Source of the DNA: Mytilus edulis
Lineage: Eukaryota > Mollusca > Bivalvia > Mytilida > Mytilidae
NCBI RefSeq assembly: GCF_963676685.1
Contig: NC_092345.1
Span: forward strand, 72,963,960-73,027,959
Direction of reading: 5' to 3'
Length of the DNA stretch: 64,000 nucleotides
Position 1 is the stretch's first letter, and each line of letters starts with the position of its first letter. This document shows positions 1-13,200 of this stretch, piece after piece. Under the pieces are notes generated by a model. The model did no database searches. It was not told the DNA's origin and worked only from the letters and a program-made list of their open reading frames with translations. Position numbers and translations under genes: made by a program.

Positions 1-73
1 TTAAGTTTTAAAACCAGGAACCAGATCATGACAAAGATGTTAGGTTGCTGTCTCATGGACATAATTACTAACA

Positions 74-273
74 TGGGTCTCATCGACATACATACTGACA
101 TGGGTCTCATCGACATACATACTGACATGGGTCTCATTGACATACATACTGACATGGGTCTCATCGACATACATACTGACATGGGTCTCATCGACATACA
201 TACTGACATGGGTCTCATCGACATACATACTGACATGGGTCTCATCGACATACATACTGACATGGGTCTCATC
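74..273. repeat. 27-bp minisatellite, about 7 copies
   Basis: A 27-bp unit containing CATGGGTCTCATCGACATAC is repeated about seven times with almost no divergence. Because 27 is a multiple of three and the unit lacks stops, both strands stay open across it; this is not evidence of a gene. Confidence 0.95.
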
Positions 274-1934
274 AAACATCATTTTCATGGTTCATTGGTT
301 TATGTAATGTTGTCAGTTTTTCATTAATAAGTAATAGGTTAAGTATATTTGGTTTATTATATGATTGTAGGTTAATTTTGTCTGACCTTCAACTAATTTT
401 CATCATTCATTCATAATTGATCTATGTGAAGTTTTTAAGATGAGATAAGTTTATCAGATAATATAAGTAAAATATAAACTATATTTTTAAGATATAAATC
501 TGATTTTGATGTATACATGTCCTTCTGACCACATTAATTGTACAATTAATGTTTTGTGATTGAGTGATTGACTCTGCTTCTATTATTTATGACTCTCACA
601 ATAAGGTTGAGTCAATATAGCAGGTGACTGTTTGTCTTACAGTGTTAATTTCAATATTAAAATGAATGTTATTTGATTGTTTATTCAAGCATAGTTTAAA
701 AGTAACATGTTTAAAATATTTGATGACTGCATCTCTACATTTTTTCAACATAACACTTTTAAGATATTCAACAATTGCATCTCTACATCTTTTTCAACAT
801 TATTTACATACATAAAATAACTTACCACAAAAATGTATACACATTATTTATTTTTTTTATATTAATTGCTTAAAATGCAACATAAGAATGCATGTAAAGT
901 TACAGTGGCTTTGTAAATCAATAACTGTTTGTCCAAATAACATGACTTCTTTCTCATAATATTTTAGTCAGAAAAATGACTCAATCAATGGGCAAGATAT
1001 AAACTAAATTCTATAAAACACAAATAAACTATAGATTCCAAAATCTTGCAAATTAACATTTAAAACATGTACACCAACAGTAATTTCAACCATACTAACT
1101 TTTAATCAATAGTGTGGTAACAACATAATTCAAACTGAAAAAAATATTCAATTAACTGCTGAGAGTTTCTGAAATAGAAGTTTCTAAAACCCTTTCACTT
1201 GTCAAAATATCTCAACATTAAGCAAATTCATTAAAATAAATCAAGTAAATCTGATATTCCAGTATCACATCTATTCGTCTTGCATCCAAAAGCAGAATCC
1301 ATATTACCAGTATGGAAAAATCCCTAAAATAGAGAAAGCATGTGATCTACACAATAAAATCTTAACCCCCTTAAAAACAAATAAGTTATATGGTCATAAT
1401 GGAGTGTTATCAATTGTCTGTCTACAATGACAACTATCTCAGAAGTTCTATGTTAACATAACATTGTTTCAAAATTAATACTTAAAACTTAAAGCAAAAT
1501 ATTTGTAACATTGGATGTCATTAATATTTTTCTTTAAGTTATTTTCAAACAACATACATGTATATATCACAGGCAAGGCATAGAATACATTTTTTAACAT
1601 AGATGCATACTTGTAGTTGTATTTTTTTTAGAGTTATCTGCCTTAGTTAAGTCGGTAACTAATGTGAAAATTAAAAGTATATTGAACACTTTTCAAAATA
1701 CAATATGAGGTTTAATTATATTTCCTATCACTGCCTTCACACGTCACATCATGGTTATACATAGTTCCATAATCTAAATAATTTCATCACATACAGTAAA
1801 TTCTGTCAAAATGCCACGACTTATTAAAGCTTTAAAGAAACCATATTTATCTTCATTCAAAACCGAAACTGATCATTTTCTGACTGTTAACTCTTTAAAA
1901 TAGCTGTCTGATGAGAAACAAAAATTACAATTTA
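274..1934. other. AT-rich sequence, no gene recognised
   Basis: No coding exon or structured repeat was recognised. The part next to 1935 is probably the 3' untranslated region of the minus-strand HIG1 gene. A small imperfect duplication (two copies around 725-805 of a segment with GCATCTCTACAT) is present. Confidence 0.5.
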
Positions 1935-2149
1935 TTATCTTTTTCCCCATTTTATTGCTCCATCTCCAATATTAAAGTATGTCTTTAAAATATGTCTAGC
2001 TGACTGTCCAATTCCTATAGCTGCAAAACTCATAACAATTGTTCCTTGAACAGCCAAACGTGTGTGAATTAAATACATAGGAAGGTCCAGTTTTCTCGTC
2101 CTCAGCCCCCACATGGCATAAATAAACAAACCACCTGCTACAGGAAGCC
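1935..2149 (-). CDS. HIG1 gene exon 3, HIG1 domain
   Basis: 215 nt, acceptor TTTTAG, ending in TAA. Encodes GLPVAGGLFIYAMWGL, a basic loop, LIHTRLAVQG and the second helix, then a polar tail ending KWGKR. Confidence 0.92.
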
Positions 2150-5100
2150 CTAAAACAAAAGAAAAGTCAAATTGAGGAATGTTGAAAAATTCCATGATAA
2201 TATATTTAACTAATACAAGAACAAGAAATGAAAATGAGGTCCAAAGGGGCACATAAACTTAATAAATATAATCCTTCACAACACACAATATTGTTAAAAA
2301 AAACAAATATTAAAGGGTTGCTATTTCAAAGGCAAAGATATTGTATATGTCCTATCACATAATTTTATCAGCAATTTTATTATTATTGTTTTATTTTCCA
2401 CCTGTAAATTATATACATGTTTACAATCAATGGAAATATGTCCATAAAATTAACAGACCAACAGGAAAACATAATTTCATCCTCTTATTGTATTAAGAGG
2501 TGCATAAAAAGATGAGGTAGGTTAATAATTTTAAAATACTGCATGGTTTTAAATGAATTCTTCATGTTTTTGTTGGGAATAGGTTCTTTTTACAACCATA
2601 GAGGAGTGATAGAAACTATGCAAACAAAATCACAAGAAAATTACCCTCTATTGTAACAGTTATGTTGTAAACCCTAATTAATCACACTGTTATTTTGGTA
2701 TGATGAAGAATTGACACCCTGATACTATGTGAACAAGATGTCTTTTGGATTATTACTGGTGTTGATTGATGGTTACATAAACTGTCTTGTTGATGTTTAC
2801 CATTTCTAACACCTTTCTACATAAAAATCTAAAAAATTTAAATCTAAATATAATTTTTCAACCGATTAAGTTTTCTCATAATCCACCAGTCTATAAGTGA
2901 GAGGCCAGAATTAAATTATAAAGAACTTAATTTTTTTCTTCCTAATCATTTGTTCATACATGTACCATACAAAGATCTTACCTACATAGGGAACCATAAA
3001 TTCAATTGGTCTACTGTTTGGCTTGGTCAACTCTGGAAACTCTTTCTTTGCTTCCTGATATTCTAACCAAGCTTTTTCCCGTTCTTCAGCCATCCATTGC
3101 TCTATAGGTGGGCGATCCAGATAAACTGGTTCATACCTAGGTTCTGAAATGGAGCAATATATTTTGTTGTTTATAAATATTAGAAGATTTGGTATGAGTG
3201 CCAATAAGACAACTCTCCATTCAAGACACAATTTGTAAAAGTAAACCATTATATGTCAAAGTACAGTCTTCAATGCAGAACCTTGGCTAACATTATGCTT
3301 ACTCAAAAAGGAATGGCTAAGCTTAAGGTAACTGATAAAATGCATTCAATGAGCATATCAAAATATAATGTTAATACTACCTGTGCCATACCAAAACTTA
3401 CATTATCAAACTCTTTTACTTTGTATAATTCAATGATTATATGAACTTCAACTTGACTGTAACTTCGTTTTACTCTGAGAACTGGTGATATATTGGATCT
3501 GTTCGCCCTGAGTTCATTCCCCCATAGACTGCATAGAGTCCCTTCACCCTGGATTCGTTCTGCTTACTTTTATCAAAGATTTGTATCTTACTATACAATC
3601 ATTGCTTTTATTAAAAAATATTAATATTACAGTTATCATGGTTATTAAAGTTTACTAAATATACTCAGATATTTATATGGTATAAATTCTCAAATTCATG
3701 AAAATACATGGAAATTGTTTTTAGTTAATGGAAGAATATTGCCTTTTTTGAGCAATTAGTTGTTCATAATAATAGTTCTCACTGATTGTAATAATCATAA
3801 TTGCATGTCTTTGATGAATTAATAATAAAACAACATGTTGTTTTGATGAACTAGTCACCTTGGAATGAGTAGAAAAACAATCATGTAGGTAAATCATGAA
3901 ACGGATTCATACGTTCATTTATTATCATACTGCATAAAATGACTGACCAGACTTATTTAAATTGTTAAAACTATGCAGATGAAAGGAAATTATAATTATT
4001 GACATTGTTTGGTAGCAGCAATACAAATATAAAGCGACTATTTAGCAAACTTTAATGTACTCTGTTTAAATAATGAACACTCTGCAATGAAACTGAATGC
4101 AAAAAAATATAAATAAGGACGAATGGACCCTGGCCATGGAAGAACAGGTATCAGGGCGAAAATGAATCAGGGTGAACAGACCTGGATTCAGTAATATCTA
4201 CTATTTGAACAAAAAAATGATGTATATATTATATATTGGACCTCTGATTGGCTCTGAAACATGTAACATACAATATACATATTTTATGACAGTTCTTTGA
4301 TTTTTTAGTCCACAATAACAAATGTACTGTATGAGGGTCATAATGGGGGTACCTTCATGACTAATAACGGTAAAAATTCTAGCCAAATGACATTAACAGT
4401 AATTTTTGGAGTATGACGATAAAATGTACACTTTCTTTTAGACGATATAAACATCGACTAAATTTGACGAATCACGTTAAATTTTTTCCAAAAATGATGG
4501 TAACGATAATTATTTGAGACCTCTGACCAACCAGATATTTTGAAGATTCATGGTAAAATTTTAACCAATTTGACGATAAGGGTAGCCGAAAAATGACTGT
4601 CTGATGCCTGAAGTTAAAGGACATTACTGAGGGGGGTAGGACCTTTATTGTTACTGAGGGGGGGTAGAAGTGGTCATCATCCCGAAATCCCAGGCTTAAA
4701 AACACGAAATCCCGAGGTCCCGATTTAAAAAAATCTAAATCCCAAAGTCCCGAAATTAGAAAAAAGAATTCCCGGATCCCTAAAGGGTCAATCCCGAAAT
4801 CCCGAGCTTAAAAACACCTGATCCCATAGTCCCGAAAAATATATATTGGATCTGTTCGCCCTGAGTTCATTCACCCATAGACTGCATAGAGTCCCTTCAC
4901 CCTGGATTCGTTCTGCTTACTTTTATCAAAGATTTGTATCTTACTATACAATCATTGCTTTTATTAAAAAAATATTAATATTACAGTTATCATGGTTATT
5001 AAAGTTTACTAAATATACTCAGATATTTATATGGTATAAATTCTCAAATTCATGAAAATACATGGAAATTGTTTTTAGTTAATGGAAGAATATTGCCTTT

Positions 5101-6707
5101 TTTGAGCAATTAGTTGTTCATAATAATAGTTCTCACTAATTGTAATAATCATAATTGCATGTCTTTGATGAATTAATAATAAAACAACATGTTGTTTTGA
5201 TGAACTAGTCACCTTGGAATGAGTAGAAAAACAATCATGTAGGTAAATCATGAAACGGATTCATACGTTCATTTATTATCATACTGCATAAAATGACTGA
5301 CCAGACTTATTTAAATTGTTAAAACTATGAATAAAGATAAATGACAATTCATAAATACACTGCCATTCCTGTATTCTACTATATATGCAGATGAAAGGAA
5401 ATTATAATTATTGACATTGTTTGGTAGCAGCAATACAAATATAAAGCGACTATTTAGCAAACTTTAATGTACTCTGTTTAAATAATGAACACTCTGCAAT
5501 GAAACTGAATGCAAAAAAATATAAATAAGGACGAATGGACCCTGGCCATGGAAGAACAGGTATCAGGGCGAAAATGAAACCTGGATTCAGTAATATCTAC
5601 TATTTGAACAAAAAAATGATGTATATATTATATATTGGACCTCTGATTGGCTCTGAAACATGTACCATACAATATACATATTTTATGACAGTTCTTTGAT
5701 TTTTTAGTCCACAATAACAAATGTACTGTATGAGGGTCATAATGGGGGTACCTTCATGACTAATAACGGTAAAAATTCTAGCCAAATGACATTAACAGTA
5801 ATTTTTGGAGTATGACGATAAAATGTACACTTTCTTTTAGACGATATAAACATCGACTAAATTTGACGAATCACGTTAAATTTTTTCCAAAAATGATGGT
5901 AACGATAATTATTTGAGACCTCTGACCAACCAGATATTTTGAAGATTCATGTTAAAATTTCAACCAATTTGACGATAAGGGTAGCCGAAAAATGACTGTC
6001 TGATGCCTGAAGTTAAAGGACATTACTGAGGGGGGTAGGACCTTTATTGTTACTGAAGGGGGGTAGGAGTGGTCATCATCCCGAAATCCCAGGCTTAAAA
6101 ACACGAAATCCCGAGGTCCCGATTTAAAAAAATCTAAATCCCAAAGTCCCGAAATTAGAAAAAAGAATTCCCGGATCCCTAAAGGGTCAATCCCGAAATC
6201 CCAAGCTTAAAAACACCCGATCCCATAGTCCCGAAAAAGGTCCTACCCCCCCCCCCCCCCCTTTACTACCCTCATGTATGTTACATTTTTCTAATATCCT
6301 TGACTGATGTGGGCCCCATTGGAGTCTAAGCGTGAGCAGGATTGCCGATCTTTTGTAAGCATGACACGTGAATTACAAATTATTGTTCCGTGAAAACAGG
6401 AAATGAAGTCTAGCGGGTCGACACAGGAAATTAAAAAAAATGAGAATTGCTTACGTAAATAGTGTAAGCGGGATATGGGAATCTGACAAAACAGTAAGCG
6501 GGATCCAGGATCAGAATCCCCCAATGAGACCCCCTCTGATGTCTTATAGTTACAAAAATTATAATATGTGGGATGAAAAGTCTATTATATTATGTATAAA
6601 TTATAATAGACTTTTCATCCCACATATTTTATCTAATGAAAGTTTCAAAACTGCTTTTCATGGTGGGCTAGACTGTTATTACCTGGCTTCGTGTTATTTT
6701 CCGCCAT
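1935..6707 (-). CDS. HIG1-domain mitochondrial inner-membrane protein (3 exons)
   Basis: Exons join as 6707-6683, 3143-2982 and 2149-1935, giving 402 nt and 133 aa. All sites are GT/AG and the phases fit. The start codon lies in a strong context (CCGAGATGG). The N-terminal half is hydrophilic and rich in Glu, Arg and Pro. From about residue 60 there are two hydrophobic helices separated by a short basic loop, with the HIG1 signature LIHTRLAVQG (compare HIGD1A/HIGD2A, with L-I/M-M-R-x-R-x-A-A-Q-G). HIG1 proteins sit in the inner mitochondrial membrane and assist cytochrome c oxidase and respiratory supercomplex assembly. Whether this is the HIGD1 or HIGD2 orthologue is not decided; the N-terminus is longer than human HIGD1A. 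The gene is divergent from STK11IP, and intron 1 carries repeats. Confidence 0.85.
2982..3143 (-). CDS. HIG1 gene exon 2
   Basis: 162 nt, acceptor TTTCAG and donor GTAAGA. Encodes the hydrophilic region with RPPIEQWMAEERE and runs into the first membrane helix (MVPYV). Confidence 0.88.
3491..6238. repeat. Tandem duplication, two ~1.37-kb copies, in HIG1 intron 1
   Basis: Copy 1 is about 3491-4838 and copy 2 about 4844-6235; both start TATTGGATCTGTTCGCC and end in a short-period ATCCCGAAATCCC stretch. They differ by small indels: copy 2 has an extra ~57 bp near 5330-5390, and copy 1 has extra bases near 4165. A poly-C tract follows at 6245-6262. Small ORFs inside repeat between the copies and look non-coding. 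Confidence 0.92.
6311..6534. mobile_element. MITE, GGTCTCATTGGGG family, copy 1
   Basis: About 224 bp with inverted ends (GGGCCCCATTGGAGTC and CCCCCAATGAGACCCC). A second copy lies at 52275-52495. Flanks ACTGATGT and TCTGATGT suggest a 7-8-bp target duplication. Confidence 0.8.
6563..6628. repeat. Perfect 27-bp inverted repeat (hairpin)
   Basis: Arms 6563-6589 and 6602-6628 are perfect reverse complements around a 12-nt AT spacer. It lies in HIG1 intron 1, about 55 bp inside the first donor, and could form a strong stem in the pre-mRNA or cruciform in DNA. Confidence 0.9.
6683..6707 (-). CDS. HIG1 gene exon 1
   Basis: Encodes MAENNTKP plus the first base of the next codon, followed by GTAATA. 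That base plus AA from exon 2 gives Glu. The exon is only 25 nt, and its assignment rests on start context, donor and phase. Confidence 0.75.
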
Positions 6708-7187
6708 CTCGGTATCCACTTGGGCTCTATAATGTTTAAGTTTTTTTTTATATATATATATACCGACAGTGTGTTACGAAATCATCAACAAAGTTTCAAC
6801 AAATTGACCTTGACCCTGAAATGATAAATCAAAACATTAAAGAGATCCATAGAAATCTGTGTCGGTTAGACGCATCAAAATAAATGCAAAACTAAGATGT
6901 CACATGCCCATAGAAGCTGGATTTTTAAATAGCTTACATACTATTACACATCACACTCAATCAATTTATTAAAAAAAACACGTATTTTACATTTCATAAA
7001 CATTGTACAAGTAAACTAGAAGAATAACAACCCGACAGGATATCAGATTACACTGTACAGACAAACTTCAAATGTACATTTCCTGAGTAATATCTGGTAT
7101 CCTCATAAACATTTATAAACATTACATTTCTCTACATTACACAGCTTTAAACTCAAGATCAAATGTGCATGTATTTCCCTTGAAGAG
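6708..7187. promoter_or_regulatory. Candidate bidirectional promoter interval, HIG1/STK11IP
   Basis: 480 bp separate the divergent start codons of HIG1 (6707, minus) and STK11IP (7188, plus). Contains a T-rich/TA-repeat run near 6740-6765. No defined promoter motif was recognised; the call is from geometry only. Confidence 0.45.
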
Positions 7188-7245
7188 ATGAAAGGAAAAG
7201 AATATGAATTAGTCGATCAACTGGCTTTACTTCTCAGAAAAAATG
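7188..7245 (+). CDS. STK11IP: STK11IP exon 1 (start)
   Basis: Encodes MKGKEYELVDQLALLLRKN plus one base; donor GTAATA. Aligns with the vertebrate N-terminus (L-x-x-L-x-x-L-L-R-x-x-G), which fixes the start. Confidence 0.85.
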
Positions 7246-10200
7246 GTAATACTATAAATAATGTTAATAATTTTGTTCTAGGATCCAAATTTGATTTTAA
7301 CAGAGACGTTTAATTGTAACTGGAGATCATGATTGTTATTAGAAAATCAAATCTTCTCTTCTGAGACTCGAACTAACATGACTAAGGACATCTGTCTTAA
7401 CTGTTTCAAGTTAGTGCAGTAACCTAATGAGCTAAAAAAAACTTAAAGTCCTTTCCTTGCTCAACTACTTAGGACTGGCTAAGTATCAACATCTAAATAG
7501 AAGCAATCCAGTCATATATATATCCCTCAGGTCATCATACATGTACATGACATGCACCAGTATGACCCTCACAACCCTTTTTAGAAATCATCTCTTTAAT
7601 ACTAACATGGGATGTTAAAGACGAGTGACATATGTAACAGAAGAGCAAGATTCTTATTATGAAATCATATTGTCTACTAATTTAGAGAAAATGATCAAAA
7701 CTGTATTTATTGTATTTTCATATCATGCATATATAACATATACATTTGTAATCCTAATTTCAGGTGACAGAATTTTAAATGGTGAAAGTAAATTAAGCCT
7801 TACTACACAGTCCTTGTCTTTACTAAATGTTTCCTTCAGACGATACAGCGATGCCAAAAATAATGAGCCCAGTCGTAATAGGTCACACAGAGACCAGATG
7901 GAGAAATGGAAGTTGAATGTTCAGTACCTTCATGATTTTATTACAAAGACTATTTCACTTAAGGTAATACAATGTATACGTTCAGATTGTTCAGTATGTT
8001 CATTATATGTATTTTGCAGGACAAATTTCATCTTAATCTAAATATATATATAATATAGATTTTAATGCTGCATCGAGAGTGATATTTATCCACTAGAAAC
8101 AGTTAAATTTCAAATATAAAACACAAGGCTTGCAGAGCGTTTTAAATGTTTTATATTTAACTGTCAGAAGTGGATAATAATTATTCTAACATGACGCCCT
8201 TCAAACGCTTTGAGTACACACCCGTGGTAAAATATGAATATATTGCATTGGCTGTTCCGATCGTACTCCCACGTCAAATGTTTTTTTATGAATGAAGTAC
8301 CCGACGTCATAGAATGATGACGTAATAATTTAAGCATTTTACGGGAAAATACACGCTTCTAATACCGAAAATCATCACAACAAGGAAACGTAAACAAACG
8401 ATGTTAAAATGTGGTATAAGCCCATATTTTTTATACATAGAAGACATATAAGTAAATTATCATTAAAATTCATCCAAATCTATATAAATACGTTATTGTA
8501 AATAGTTTGAGCATGTCACTTATTCTGTTTGTTCCGTTCTTTTACGCAAATCTGAAAGTGCGGGAATTTATGGGAACGGCAAATATTTGCCTCCACCTAG
8601 AGCGCTTCTTTCCAAAAGATAAAATATTTGTCTTAAAGGGCCAACCTGTGGTAAAATCACGATATATTCAAGCCCCCATGAATTATTTCTTAAGTATTGC
8701 ATGAGATTTAGTGGTGGAATCTGTTTCTCTAAAGATTTTTAGACGATATGCGGACAATCTTAATCCTTCTTTTCTAACACCTGCAAAAATATGTGTTCTT
8801 CTATGAGAAGTCATCAGGCATTGTTGCCTTTTGTCTTTGCGTCACAATAGATAGTTTAACGTCATAATAGATTTCTTACCAAAGAAGAACTGAAATTAAA
8901 TGAACCACACTCAAAATAATTAAATGTAAATAATCAATGTGTAATTTAAATTGAATAAGAATTGGGGAAATATATGTACATGTGCCTTACTGCCTTTATC
9001 ATATACATGTATCAAATCTGTACACTCCAAACTAACCCTTAGAGATAATTAAAAAGAATTAAGATTCAGATTTTTTTCTCAAATAATAATTTCAAGCTTT
9101 AATATCCTTCTGACAGATAAGTTGAAGACTTTCCGCTAATTCTGCTTTCTAGAGCTATTAAACAATTTATTGTAGATTAGCTCATAAGTTTTATTTATTA
9201 TGATCTTGTTCTTTTTATCAAGTTAGAATATCTACATGTAAACCTGTACTAATAGAAAAAAAAAGGATGGTGAAAAAATTTGCTTGCTATATATATGTTT
9301 GCATTCAGTACTTTTAATTTTTGGCATCTGTCTCTATAAATATGAATTTTAAAAATTCTTCTAAATGATATCTAGTTAGTAATTTAGCATAAGAAGAAGG
9401 TTTATGTAAAAATTCTTGGTCATACAAACAGTGTTGTTCAGTTACATCTGGCACCAATTCAAAATCCTAATAAATAAATTCAACCAAATTTGTGAATTTT
9501 CACAGCTCTCTTTTAACTACAAGAGAACCGTGCATATTATGAATTGTACACTTATATCACCTACATGGCAATTGTCAACCAATGTTGAAAGTCTTGTACA
9601 TGTAGCAACACATAACTCTCCAGTATTCACCGACTTCTAAAATTAACACTGGTTTTCTAAAAAATCTGCATATTAAAGCATACTATGTGCTCCACGACCC
9701 TTAAATACATGCATATGTTAATTTTGGCACAAAATGGTCAAAATATATTTTTCATTCAACAACAAATTTTCTCATGTAAATTCATTGGCTAGTATAATTG
9801 CATAAAAAGCTCTATTTTTGGTCACAAGTAGAACTTCTTTTAAATATGTTCTAAATGTTATTGTGTGACAGCTACCTAAGCATGAATAAATTGTTTTCTT
9901 TATTTGGTGTCTTTTTAAACCAACAGCAAATATATTTCAACATTTTATACCCACACTATAGTCAAGGACCATGACTTGTAATAACAAACAATAATAATGA
10001 TGTAACTTCCTTTACAGATAACACACAGTACAGCAACTATGCAAGGTCCAATATTGATATCCAGGTTTCGCAGTGTTGAAGTCCTGGAACTGAAGAAAGT
10101 CCCCATTCATATGTTAGAAGGACTACATAGGCTACGGGGACAAATAAAAATTATTATTGTTTCAAGATGCCTTAATTCCTTACAAGTAAATATATTGAAC

Positions 10201-13200
10201 ATTTAGATAAATAATAATTCAATGTATAACAATAATTTCAAAATCATATTTTTAGAGTAATTGTAAACTATGAATTGTATGTTTAAAAGAAGTTAATTTT
10301 ACATCATGCATAACTGTTTTCATGCCTAGTAGGAAGATAAATTTGATAGAATTAAAAATATTTCTGATTCATTTTGATATAAGGGCTATTCCAGAAAAAA
10401 ATGTATGGAAGGGGTTGGGGTTGGAAGGCACATTGTATTAATAATACATGGGTGATGGGTATCAGAGCAACTTTTCACACTATAATGTACTATTATTCTC
10501 AATTACAATTGTCTGGGTGGCGGGTGCTGACAAAAACTGCCTTCCACCCCCCCCCCCCCCCCCCCTTCCCCCCTTACATTTTTTTCTGGAATAGCCCTAA
10601 TTTAGATTTTTGAATCCTGTGAAAATATCTTGTAGTAATTGTCACAGAAATAATTGTACAATATTTTTTCAGGATCTTTTTGAAGCCTGTGGAGGAGATC
10701 AAAGCTCACCAATGTCTTGGCCATGTTTAAAATCTATATTTTTAAGTTATAATGGACTGAGGAAATTAGACTCATCTTTGGTAAGTTAACTTGATGTCAT
10801 TTCTGAAATTATTTTGTATCCATGACAAAATACAGATGTTGGGTAAATGTCAATGAGAGAGCATGACAACAATACTTATTAGAGAAAACAATATCTAGGG
10901 GTCAACAGATGTCTTCAACAATAGACATATTTCTATTGTCATGAATTCTGATTTCATATTTTGCCCTCTCTCTTGAAGCCCCTTTAGAACAGTCCTTTCT
11001 GTTAATTTGCTTTAGAATATCAAAGCAAACAAAACTGAAAGTCTCTACTAAATGTTCTTTTAGAAACAGAAGGTTAAACCTTGATGACATTGAGAATCAT
11101 TATGATGATGACTTCACCATCGTACATACCAGAACTGTGCTGAATGAAATAAACATTAAACTCTTGGGGCCACAGGATAGATTATTTCCTTGGTATATTA
11201 ATACAAAAATACTTAAAGATACAGAAAAGTTGTAAGAACTCAACGCTACTAGAAAAAGAGCATGGAAACAGGATTAGTCTTTCAGTCTGATTGCGGAGAA
11301 GTAAATGGGCAATAGTATGATATTTTATGAAATCTTGCAAGCAACTAAAGCATGTGAAACTGCATACATTTGTATATGAATTAAAAGAAAATGTTTTAAA
11401 TTACTTCTTTTATTCATCCCAATTTCCAATGTATAGCAGATAAAAAAATCATTTAGATGGATGTACAAATGTATAGAATGCATGCAGTCATAGCAAATAA
11501 AATGACTTGAAATTGATATTCCTCTATTGTGTCCAAACAGCTTCTAATTCAAATTTTTGTTTTACTGATTCATTATATAAAAATTGTTGTAATCAAAACG
11601 ATACTGATTTTTTTCCCTCTGTTTCATATTCTATTGTTGTAATCGTATATATGATATTATATATATTCTGTTGGATTTCTTTGATTATATTTACTGTTAA
11701 GGTAAATACAGAAATTTTAAAGTGATTCTATGAAAACTGTGACAGGATATGAGTTGCATTAATATATTTTTAAAACTCATTTAATTTCAGAGACTGCTAC
11801 CTGTATTAGAAGTAATAGACATAAGTCATAACGATTTAGAGAGAACAGAAAATTATTTAGAGGTAATTCTTATTTAAGATATAGAATGTTTCATAGCTAT
11901 CGTACTGTCATTGCAGATTTTAACCATAAAATGTATACTTAAGAAAATGTGGTATATATGATTGCCAATGAGACAACTCTCAACAAGAGACCAAATGACA
12001 CAGAAATTTACAACAATAGGTCAATGTACAGCTTTCAACAATGGAAAAAACCCATACTGCTTAGTCATAGTGTTTCCTTCAGCTTTTAAAAAGGGCAGGG
12101 TAATTGTTAGCTCAGAGGGCACATTAAGCGCGATGGACAACAATTTTAGGCCACTTACTTTATAAACAGGCAATTTCTATAAAATGGATTCATTTAAAAC
12201 ATACTAGTTTAATGCTATAAAAAGGATATATACATCTGTAATCAATCATAAAAACAAATTGTTAAACAAGAAAAAGTGTTTAAAACATGTATATGAAATA
12301 TTTAAAACAATAAACACAATTAAAAACAAAATCAGTTCTTTAAAAATGTTTAAAAACAAGAAAGAACTATGTCATATATATAGAAATATTGCTTTGGTCA
12401 TAGCAATTGTCATTGACAAATCCTCCTTTTTTTCCCTAAAAACAGGTTGACACATTCCCTGATATCCAAATCATCTTTTCTGTGCCTCTTTGGTGCTGAA
12501 AATAAATAAATTACACATAAAACAAGAATATCTTCAATAATCTGGAAGTTTTTTCATAAATTGTTCCTTTCTTAAATTAATTCAAATTAAAAACTATTTA
12601 AGAAGTAAATTTAAAAAAAATATTTTGATGAAAAAATGAATTAATTGAAAGTAATTAATATGCAAGTGATTTCATGAGATCCTTGGCCTAACTCAACTTT
12701 AACCTTAAATTATCCCTTTGACAAAAGTTTATTTTTAGCCCCGAACTAACACCGTTGCAAGTGCGTAACCATTTTGTAATAAAAATCTACAAACATTTGA
12801 AAAAATGATAAAAGCTTTCTGCATTTTGCGGCCTGTTTCTCATTTTCTTCCTCACGTTTTCGCTTCATACGATTTGTTGATGGCATGATTAGTATCTGTA
12901 TTCACTATTCAATCTATTGCAGTTTGCTAATCAGCTGATTACGAAATTGATTACAAAATGGCAACCTAGTGAACTTTTGTTTACGTTTGAAGGGAAATAA
13001 CTCGAGCGGTATTCATAAAATATGTCTTTCAGTACCGGTTGTTAATTACGACGATAAAGGCATGGCGTCAGGAATTTCGACAAAATTAGGGCAGGGCGCA
13101 AATTTTTTTTCCCAAATAGGGCAGGGCGTCGAGAAATCGCGGCAGGGCGCCATTACACGCCAAAACCACCTGTAGGAAACACTAAGTCAGCTATAAAAGG

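Noticed and set aside
74-273. CRISPR-like array
   Set aside because: Units are contiguous without unique spacers; this is a minisatellite.
7625-7763. Upstream in-frame ATG extending STK11IP exon 2
   Set aside because: A clear acceptor TTTCAG at 7763 and a homologous exon 1 at 7188-7245 with matching phase explain the N-terminus better.
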